Shown here piece by piece: positions 1 to 5,141 of a stretch of DNA of 13,331 nt (its first letter is position 1; each line of letters opens with the position of its first letter). Below the pieces are notes generated by a model. It was not told where the DNA came from. It saw nothing but the letters and a program-made list of their open reading frames with translations, and did no database searches. The stretch spans positions 1-13,331 of the forward strand of contig JAEURM010000028.1 in assembly GCA_016789245.1 (NCBI GenBank). The letters run 5' to 3'. This DNA is from Anaerolineales bacterium (lineage in GTDB: Bacteria; Chloroflexota; Anaerolineae; Anaerolineales; UBA6663). The position numbers and the translations under genes were made by a program.

Positions 1-557
1 TAAGGCCTGCAATGTCCTATGTTTCCATCAATAACAGTGAGACTGTCTCGCCCCATTTCAGTCTGAATAAAAATATCCTTGAGCCTTTGTAGCTCGTCTA
101 GTTCCATCTTCTCTATGGCGGAGGCGTAATCTTTCTTGGAATAAATAATCGCGCTCCCCAATTCATAGGGATTACCCGGTATATCGGAACAATACCAACG
201 TGGTTCTTGTAAGTGACTATCGAACTTAGTGAAGTTATCGCCGGGTAACCTTTTGGTGCATTTGGCTCCAAGTTGCATGTAAAACTTGGCCACGTCATCA
301 TAATCGGCGGTGGTTATTGCAATGAAATATGTGCCAGTGTAAGCACTTCCACCATCAGTTTCGGTTTGAATCACTTCTGTGTTTTCTGGCAAAGGTAATT
401 GTGGCTCTGTTCGTATAATTGCGTCATACCACCACGTTGTTAGATCGCAATCCCTACCCAGAAAGGCGATTAGAGTGTATGAGGCGTAACAGAAGCCACA
501 TATCAAAATGATTGCTATAAAATTTACCACTACGCCCCCAATAACCCACTTCTTCAT
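1..557 (-). CDS. Membrane-anchored protein of unknown function (3' end off the window)
   Basis: An open frame of 185 codons runs from an ATG at 557 leftwards to the window edge with no stop, so the C-terminus is missing. An AGGA ribosome site lies 8 bases before the ATG. The start sits 10 bases after the cinA stop, which suggests it is the last or a late gene of the same transcript. The N-terminus is Met-Lys-Lys followed by a hydrophobic segment (about residues 4-33), consistent with an uncleaved anchor or a signal peptide. The rest is polar, with a stretch near residue 80 (TTADYDDVAKFYMQLGAKC) that resembles small secreted domains in which a helix follows an acidic turn; several cysteines are present. 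Base composition is visibly more AT-rich than in cinA, so it may be a later arrival. I do not recognise the family and assign no function. The reading frame itself is secure because it stays open while codon use looks normal. Confidence 0.75.
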   Translation of the reverse strand, partial: MKKWVIGGVVVNFIAIILICGFCYASYTLIAFLGRDCDLTTWWYDAIIRTEPQLPLPENTEVIQTETDGGSAYTGTYFIAITTADYDDVAKFYMQLGAKCTKRLPGDNFTKFDSHLQEPRWYCSDIPGNPYELGSAIIYSKKDYASAIEKMELDELQRLKDIFIQTEMGRDSLTVIDGNIGHCRP

Positions 558-567
558 AAATCTTGTC

Positions 568-1713
568 CTAAACTTTCACCCGCAAACGAATTTGATTAAG
601 CGCCACGGTGATGGCCCACGCGTTGAGATTGGTGAGTGCGCCGCCATAGGTTTGCGTGTGCGTTTTTACGCCAGCGGCGGAGGCCAATGCGGTTTCAATC
701 CGTTTTTCTTCAGGTGTGGCGGTGACGCGCAGGGCCAAGGCTAAATCGGCGGAGCGTTCAGCGCGTAGGCGTGTGGCTTCTTCAGCCAGTGGGGCTGAGG
801 TGAGAACCGCCGCACCACGGTACGTTTGCGCCGCTTGGGGCAGAATGGCCAGCTTAGCGTTGAGGGCGCCACGCGTGCCATCTTCGGCAATGGCCAGCGT
901 TAGGCCGCGCGTGGCCAGCATCTGGAGCAACACTTCTTCCAACGAAATTTTCTCTTCCGCGAAAATGTACTCACCTAATTTCTCGCGTACTTCTGCGGCC
1001 ACCGGTGCAATCAGCGCATCGGCTTCCGCTTCACTTTCAGCTTTGGCCGTGATGCGCACATCCACCGCGCCCGCGTGAGCGTTGAGGCCCACCGTGGGAT
1101 TAGTGAGTTTTTCTAACTCGCCAATTTCGGCGTCCAACATGCTCTCGCCAATGCCCACGGTGCGGAGCAGTTTGGCCTTGATGAGGCCGCGCAAATTAAA
1201 GCGCTCACGCAGATAGGGCAAAATCCGCGTCTCTAGCATGTGTTCCATTTCACGCGGTACGCCGGGCAGGCAAATTACTGCGCCGTTTTCATGCTCCACA
1301 ATAAAACATGGCGCGGTGCCCACTGGGTTTTCTAGCGGAATGGCGCCGGCGGGAACGTAGGCTTGCTGGCGGTTATTCTCGGTGGGTGTGCGGCCAAACT
1401 TGCGGAAGCGTTCCGCAATTTGTTCCCACAGTTCAGGCCGGTATTCCAGTGTTTTGCCAAAAGCGCGAGCTATGGCTTCGCGGGTGGGGTCATCCACGGT
1501 GGGGCCAAGGCCACCAGTGGTGATGATGACGGTAGCGCGAGCGGCGGCTTCTTGCACCAAACGCGCAATGGCGTTCACGTCATCCCCAATAGCGGAGAAG
1601 CGTTCTACGCCTAGGCCAATGGTGCGTAATTTTTGAGCAACGTGCGCCGAGTTGGTGTCTATAATTTCGCCGAGGACGAGTTCACTGCCGATGGCGATGA
1701 GTTCAGCATGCAT
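568..1713 (-). CDS. cinA: CinA family protein with a degenerate C-terminal NMN deamidase domain
   Basis: The N-terminal half is a clear MoaB/MogA-like (COG1058) domain: it opens with MHAELIAIGSELVLGEI, has the ITTGGLGPTVDD loop near residue 90 and a CLPGVPREM motif near residue 150. In CinA proteins this half is associated with ADP-ribose pyrophosphatase activity and the C-terminal half (PncC) with deamidation of nicotinamide mononucleotide in NAD salvage. Here the PncC half has the right position and length, but its signature AESCTGG reads AEDGTRG (Asp278-Gly279 in place of Ser-Cys), and the later TGIAGP-type motif is replaced by a sequence around VTATPEE. At 381 residues it is a little shorter than typical CinA (a bit over 400). 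I infer the deamidase is inactive while the first domain may work. The start at 1713 matches the family N-terminus; no strong ribosome site is visible, and the upstream gene ends 9 bases away, so translation may be coupled. Confidence 0.93.
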   Translation of the reverse strand: MHAELIAIGSELVLGEIIDTNSAHVAQKLRTIGLGVERFSAIGDDVNAIARLVQEAAARATVIITTGGLGPTVDDPTREAIARAFGKTLEYRPELWEQIAERFRKFGRTPTENNRQQAYVPAGAIPLENPVGTAPCFIVEHENGAVICLPGVPREMEHMLETRILPYLRERFNLRGLIKAKLLRTVGIGESMLDAEIGELEKLTNPTVGLNAHAGAVDVRITAKAESEAEADALIAPVAAEVREKLGEYIFAEEKISLEEVLLQMLATRGLTLAIAEDGTRGALNAKLAILPQAAQTYRGAAVLTSAPLAEEATRLRAERSADLALALRVTATPEEKRIETALASAAGVKTHTQTYGGALTNLNAWAITVALNQIRLRVKV

Positions 1714-1722
1714 GTAGATGGG

Positions 1723-2226
1723 TTATTTGCGTTCGCGGCGGGCTGGGCCGTACAGCACTTCTTCGCGGATGAGGTAGCCGGTGGTGCGCAGTTTCAGCGC
1801 CACATCCGAGGCTAAGTTACGCATGATGCGAAAACCGAGTTGTGGGTCACGCTCACATAGCACCATCAACTTATCACGCGGGATGACGAGCACCATGGTG
1901 TCTTTGGCTACACTGCGGGCGGTGGCGGAGCGCAGGCCTTGGTCTACCAAGGCAATTTCGCCAAAAATCTGGCCGCGCCGCAACGTGACGAGCGTGATGG
2001 GCCGGGCCGGGCGGGCGTTGGCATCGGCCACCAGCGCCGGATCCACTTGAATATCTACCTCACCTTGGGCAATTAGGTACAGTTCATCACTGGCGCTGTT
2101 TTCTTCAAAAATCACTGCGCCCAAATTAAAGTGGCGCTCTTGGCATAGCGCGGCCACTTGCTCAAGTTCAGTAGGGGCTAAATCAAAGAAAATATCTGCT
2201 TGTTTGAGAATGCTTGCGTAAGCCAT
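1723..2226 (-). CDS. Stand-alone cyclic nucleotide-binding domain protein
   Basis: The 167 residues form one cNMP-binding (Crp/Fnr N-terminal type) domain. The beta-roll glycines are at DELYLIAQGEVDI (about 47-59) and the phosphate-binding cassette is GEIALVDQGLRSATARS (89-105), with the short helix and the Arg99 that grips the cyclic phosphate. No DNA-binding helix-turn-helix follows; the protein ends in a basic tail (PARRERK). It therefore looks like a sensor or adaptor subunit rather than a transcription factor. It heads the unit containing cinA. A GGAG ribosome site lies 6 bases before the ATG at 2226, which fixes the start. The ligand (cAMP, cGMP or another) cannot be told from sequence alone, although the conserved Glu90 and Arg99 argue that it still binds a cyclic nucleotide. 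Confidence 0.9.
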   Translation of the reverse strand: MAYASILKQADIFFDLAPTELEQVAALCQERHFNLGAVIFEENSASDELYLIAQGEVDIQVDPALVADANARPARPITLVTLRRGQIFGEIALVDQGLRSATARSVAKDTMVLVIPRDKLMVLCERDPQLGFRIMRNLASDVALKLRTTGYLIREEVLYGPARRERK

Positions 2227-2252
2227 TGCTCACTCCGAAGGAACTGCCAAAT

Positions 2253-2281
2253 AGTGTAACATACCTGTTAACGCGTGCCAA
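2253..2281 (-). promoter_or_regulatory. Candidate sigma-70 type promoter for the cNMP-binding protein unit
   Basis: On the minus strand TTGGCA (2281-2276) and TACACT (2258-2253) are separated by exactly 17 bases, a good match to a housekeeping promoter, and start sites would fall about 20 bases upstream of the gene. The -35 hexamer lies inside the left copy of the 15-bp direct repeat described separately. Assignment is by pattern only. Confidence 0.45.
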
Positions 2282-2442
2282 TTTGGGGCTTAGTGCATGT
2301 TATAGGCGCTACGCCCGGCGGATAAAACACAAGTTCATGTCACTGCGAGGCGGCCCGTCGCCGCCGAAGTAGTCTCCAAATATTGGAGATTGCTTCGCTC
2401 GCTCGCAATGACACATCGGGCATAATGAACGCGTGCCAATTT
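2270..2442. repeat. 15-bp direct repeat flanking a 143-bp segment
   Basis: AACGCGTGCCAATTT occurs exactly at 2270-2284 and again at 2428-2442. The 143 bases between them carry the palindromic repeat at 2338-2413. The arrangement looks like a duplicated target or a duplication/insertion scar in the divergent gap between the cNMP-binding gene and the glycosyltransferase. The left copy contributes the -35 of the minus-strand promoter; the right copy contains a GTG that would extend the glycosyltransferase. Confidence 0.8.
2338..2413. repeat. Interspersed palindromic repeat (TCATTGCGAG type)
   Basis: The ends are TGTCACTGCGAG (2338-2349) and CTCGCAATGACA (2402-2413), an inverted repeat with one mismatch. 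Inside is a second perfect palindrome, TCTCCAA-ATA-TTGGAGA (2373-2389). The sequence resembles a small non-coding repeat with the TCATTGCGAGCGAAG theme that I recall from many bacterial genomes; family assignment is from memory. It encodes no protein of its own. Confidence 0.7.
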
Positions 2443-2462
2443 CTCTCAACTGGTGGTGTGCC

Positions 2463-3689
2463 ATGCGCATTGGAATGCTAATGGATATGTACAAGCCCAA
2501 TATCAGCGGGATTACAAACTATGTGGCGCTCAACAAGCATTGGCTAGAAGCGCGCGGCCACAAGGTGTATGTATTCACGTTTGGTAACGAAGATTATGAA
2601 GATGATGAACTGTACGTCATCCGCTCGCCCGGCTTGCCGCTGAACATGAATGACACCGGCTTCCACTTATCTTTCCGCTATTCACAGGTGGCGCAGAAAA
2701 AACTGCAAACCATGGATGTGGTGCATGTGCATCACGCTTTTTTGAGTGGGCCGCTAGCCCTGCGTTACTGTAAACCGCACGGCATCCCCATCGCGTTCAC
2801 CAATCACACCCGCTATGATTTGTACGCGCAACATTATCTGCCGCCCGGCGTGCCAGATGCGGTGGGCGAGACCTTTCTCAAAGCGTACTTGCCCAACTTT
2901 TGCTCGCAATGTGATTTGGTGATTGCGCCCTCGGCGGGTGTGGCGGAGGTGATGCGGGATATTGGCGTGAACTCGCCCATCAGCGTTATCCCCAACGGGA
3001 TTGATTTTGCGCACTTTGCCAATGCGCCCGCCCTCACGCGCGCGGAAATTGGTTTGCCGGAAGATGCGGTGATCTTGCTGTATGTAGGCCGGCTCAGCCC
3101 AGAGAAGAATCTGGCGTTTCTCCTGCGCGCGTTCTTTGGGGTGGCCACCGCTTTTCCGCAAGCTTTCCTCGTTATTATTGGTGGCGGGCCGGAGATGGAA
3201 AATTTGCATGACCAAGCCGAACACTCTGGCTTGGCAGAGCGGGTGAAGTTTTTTGGCAAGGTGGAATACACGCAAGTGCCCGCGTACATGCGTGTGGCGG
3301 ATGCGTTTGTTACAGCGTCAATGACGGAAGTCCATCCGTTCTCATTGATTGAAGCGTTGGCGGCGGGCCTGCCCGCACTCGGTGTGAGTTCGCCCGGTAT
3401 TGCGGATACGATTGTGGAAAATGAAAATGGCTTCCTCAGTACGCCGGATATTGCGGCCTTCACCGCCAAATTGATGCGGCTGGTGATGGAGCCCGAAACC
3501 CGGAAGCGGCTGGGGGAGGGGGCACGCGTCTCGGCCAAACTGTATGATATTGACCGCACCGCGCAGTTGATGTTGGATGAGTACACACGGCTGGCCACCG
3601 ATAGCCAACACCGGCTAACAAGTTGGCAACGGTTTACGCAAAACATGCGGCGCTGGCTGGGCGCGGAAACTGAGCCACACAGCGAATGA
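2463..3689 (+). CDS. GT4-family glycosyltransferase, likely glycolipid type
   Basis: This is a GT-B fold retaining glycosyltransferase. The N-terminal domain begins MRIGMLMDMYKPNISG, with the glycine-rich acceptor-side loop typical of the family, and has an NHTRYDLYAQHYLP segment near residue 120 like the FHT-Y motif of diacylglycerol glucosyltransferases. The C-terminal nucleotide-sugar domain has VIPNGID, YVGRLSPEKN and a clear E-x7-E motif (Glu289 and Glu297), followed by a GLPALGVSSPGI loop. By resemblance it may add a sugar to diacylglycerol or another lipid carrier at the inner membrane face; the exact donor and acceptor are not determined. I chose the ATG at 2463 over a GTG at 2433 because the family starts at this point, a GGTGG sits 4-5 bases upstream, and the GTG lies inside the direct repeat. 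It overlaps the next gene by 4 bases. Confidence 0.92.
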   Translation: MRIGMLMDMYKPNISGITNYVALNKHWLEARGHKVYVFTFGNEDYEDDELYVIRSPGLPLNMNDTGFHLSFRYSQVAQKKLQTMDVVHVHHAFLSGPLALRYCKPHGIPIAFTNHTRYDLYAQHYLPPGVPDAVGETFLKAYLPNFCSQCDLVIAPSAGVAEVMRDIGVNSPISVIPNGIDFAHFANAPALTRAEIGLPEDAVILLYVGRLSPEKNLAFLLRAFFGVATAFPQAFLVIIGGGPEMENLHDQAEHSGLAERVKFFGKVEYTQVPAYMRVADAFVTASMTEVHPFSLIEALAAGLPALGVSSPGIADTIVENENGFLSTPDIAAFTAKLMRLVMEPETRKRLGEGARVSAKLYDIDRTAQLMLDEYTRLATDSQHRLTSWQRFTQNMRRWLGAETEPHSE

Positions 3690-4054
3690 CGCGGGCACGG
3701 TTGCAGTTGGGCCAAAAGGGTGAAGCGCTGGCCGCGCAAAAACTCACGGCGTTGGGGTATGCGATTGTGGCCCGCAACTATCGCACGCGCGAAGGTGAAG
3801 CGGATTTAGTGACCCGCCTCGGCGCGGTGTGGGTGTTTGTGGAAGTGCGCACACGGCGCGGCTCACAGTTTGGCACGCCGGAAGAAAGCATTACGCCGCG
3901 CAAACGCCAACACCTGCTCGCCGCCGCCCAAGCCTATTTAGCGGAACACCAGTTACATGATGTAGATTGGCGCATAGATGTGGTGGCCGTTGAGCTATCG
4001 GCCAGCGGCACGCTCTTGCGGATTGATGTGATTGAGAATGCTGTTACTGGCTAA
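3686..4054 (+). CDS. yraN: YraN/UPF0102 family predicted endonuclease-like protein
   Basis: At 122 residues it has the normal length for UPF0102. Conserved features are the LGYAIVARNYRTREGEADL block with Glu38 and Asp40, the FVEVRTR block with Glu53 and Arg55, and the DWRIDVVAV strand near the C-terminus. These form the PD-(D/E)xK nuclease-like core; the usual Lys of the E-x-K triad is Arg here, a variant also seen in the family. Its cellular role is not firmly established. The ATG overlaps the glycosyltransferase stop as ATGA, which points to translational coupling, so both are on one transcript. Confidence 0.93.
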   Translation: MTRARLQLGQKGEALAAQKLTALGYAIVARNYRTREGEADLVTRLGAVWVFVEVRTRRGSQFGTPEESITPRKRQHLLAAAQAYLAEHQLHDVDWRIDVVAVELSASGTLLRIDVIENAVTG

Positions 4055-4146
4055 GGGTGTCGCAGTGTCAATGTATCGAGTGTCCTGCGCCAACGTGCGG
4101 CGCTAAGTCCATGCGGTAGGACACTTGACACCCGACACCCGACACA
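4055..4146. repeat. Inverted heptamer repeat (GACACCC type) before miaA
   Basis: The right side consists of consecutive seven-base units, GGACACT-TGACACC-CGACACC-CGACACA (4119-4146). The left side carries the reverse complement as GTGTC at 4057, 4065 and 4080. The two sides can pair as a long imperfect hairpin: GGGTGTCG and GTGTCCT on the left match CGACACCC and AGGACAC on the right. It directly follows the yraN stop and includes the first possible miaA start codon. It may act as a transcription terminator, a translation-controlling stem, or simply be a short tandem repeat. Confidence 0.6.
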
Positions 4147-5057
4147 ACATTTTGTCCCTTTCATTATCTTTACTTGTCATTGTTGGCCCAACTGCGGTTG
4201 GCAAAACGGCCACGGCCATTGCCCTTGCTGAAAAGCACAACGCCGAAATTATCTCGGCGGATTCACGCTATTTGTACGTGGGCATGGATATTGGCACGGC
4301 CAAGCCCACGCCGGCGGAACGTGCGCGGGTGCCCCATCACCTGATTGACGTGACCACGCCCGACCAGCCGTGGACGTTGGCGCAGGTGCAGGCCGCCGCC
4401 TACGCCGCCATTGAGGCCGTTTACATGCGTGGGAAACTACCAATTTTGGTGGGCGGCACAGGGCAATACATCCGCGCCATTACGGAAGGCTGGCAAGCGC
4501 CGGGCGGCGAGCCCTCCGCCAAATTGCGCGCGGAACTGGATGCAGAATTGGCACGCGGTGGCGTGGCCGCATTGGCGGAACGTTTGCGGGCCGTTGACCC
4601 CGCCTCAGCCGCCGTAGTAGATTTGAGAAATCCACGCCGCGTTATCCGCGCACTGGAAGTGGCGCTCACTACGGGTGAATCCTTCATTGCCCAACGCCGG
4701 AAAAATCCGCCGCCGTACGCCATCACCACCCTTGGCCTCGGCCTGCCGCGCCCAGAGTTGTACGCCCGCATTGATGCGCGGATTGAGGCCATGCTGGCCA
4801 ACGGTTTAGAAGCGGAAGTGCGCACCTTAGTGGCCAAAGGTTATGGTTGGGAATTGCCGGCCATGAGCGCACTGGGGTACAAACAAATGGGCGCGTACCT
4901 GCGCGGCGAGTGCGATTTAGCAGAAGCCGTGCGCCGCATCCAACATGATACGCGTGTCTTCGTCCGGCGGCAGGCCAACTGGTTTAAGGCGGATGACCCA
5001 GAAATAAAATGGATAGATGCACGAAGGGCAGGGGAATTGGAGGATTGGCGCTTATAG
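4125..5057 (+). CDS. miaA: tRNA dimethylallyltransferase MiaA
   Basis: MiaA transfers the dimethylallyl group of DMAPP to N6 of A37 in tRNAs that read codons starting with U. The signature motifs are present in order: P-loop GPTAVGKT, EIISADS with GMDIGTAKPT, HHLIDV, GGTGQYIRA, NPRRVIRALEV, and the C-terminal ALGYKQM and RRQANWF blocks. The 310-residue length is normal. Two unusual points: the usual Gln after ADSR is Tyr (ADSRYLY), and the usual RQ-x-TWF near the end reads RQANWF. There is no ATG near the N-terminus. TTG at 4125 has an AGGA only 3 bases upstream and lies in the heptamer repeat; TTG at 4152 would give a more typical short leader (9 residues before VGPT) but has no ribosome site. 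Start is therefore uncertain; identity is not. It follows yraN on the same strand. Confidence 0.96.
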   Translation: MTPDTRHNILSLSLSLLVIVGPTAVGKTATAIALAEKHNAEIISADSRYLYVGMDIGTAKPTPAERARVPHHLIDVTTPDQPWTLAQVQAAAYAAIEAVYMRGKLPILVGGTGQYIRAITEGWQAPGGEPSAKLRAELDAELARGGVAALAERLRAVDPASAAVVDLRNPRRVIRALEVALTTGESFIAQRRKNPPPYAITTLGLGLPRPELYARIDARIEAMLANGLEAEVRTLVAKGYGWELPAMSALGYKQMGAYLRGECDLAEAVRRIQHDTRVFVRRQANWFKADDPEIKWIDARRAGELEDWRL

Positions 5058-5063
5058 CCAATC
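5043..5063 (+). terminator. Hairpin across the miaA stop codon
   Basis: GATTGGC (5043-5049) and GCCAATC (5057-5063) form a perfect 7-bp stem with a 7-base loop containing most of the TAG stop. Only a weak TAAAAT follows, so it is not a classical U-tract terminator; it may protect or end the miaA message. Confidence 0.35.
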
Positions 5064-5082
5064 TAAAATCCCAAGCACTCCA

Positions 5083-5123
5083 TCAACAATCCTCTACTAC
5101 CTAATTCTCTAATTCCCCAATCG
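5083..5123. repeat. AT-rich short repeat of the GAGAATTAGG type
   Basis: Read on the minus strand this stretch has GGGGAATTAGAGAATTAG followed by GTAGTAG, units spaced 8 bases. An exact 11-mer GAGAATTAGGT (minus, 5109-5099) recurs on the plus strand at 10402-10412. The 3' end of miaA just before it also carries GGGGAATTGGAGGATTGG, a relative of the same theme. The 84-base gap 5058-5141 holds nothing else recognisable. Confidence 0.5.
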
Positions 5124-5141
5124 CCTGTACAATCGCCGCCT

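Noticed and set aside
113..301. 62-codon minus-strand frame near the left edge
   Set aside because: It lies in another frame inside the longer 185-codon open frame, which has a ribosome site, a sensible anchor sequence and operon spacing.
2338..2413. CRISPR or insertion sequence
   Set aside because: Only one copy of the palindrome is present, with no spacers and no transposase gene.
2433..2462. GTG start giving ten extra residues to the glycosyltransferase
   Set aside because: The GTG is inside the 15-bp direct repeat, lacks a ribosome site, and family members begin at the later Met.
2834..3739. Long open frame (301 codons) on the minus strand opposite the glycosyltransferase and yraN
   Set aside because: It lies wholly antisense to two genes with clear family motifs, has a Ser/Arg/Cys-rich low-quality composition and no recognisable domain or ribosome site.
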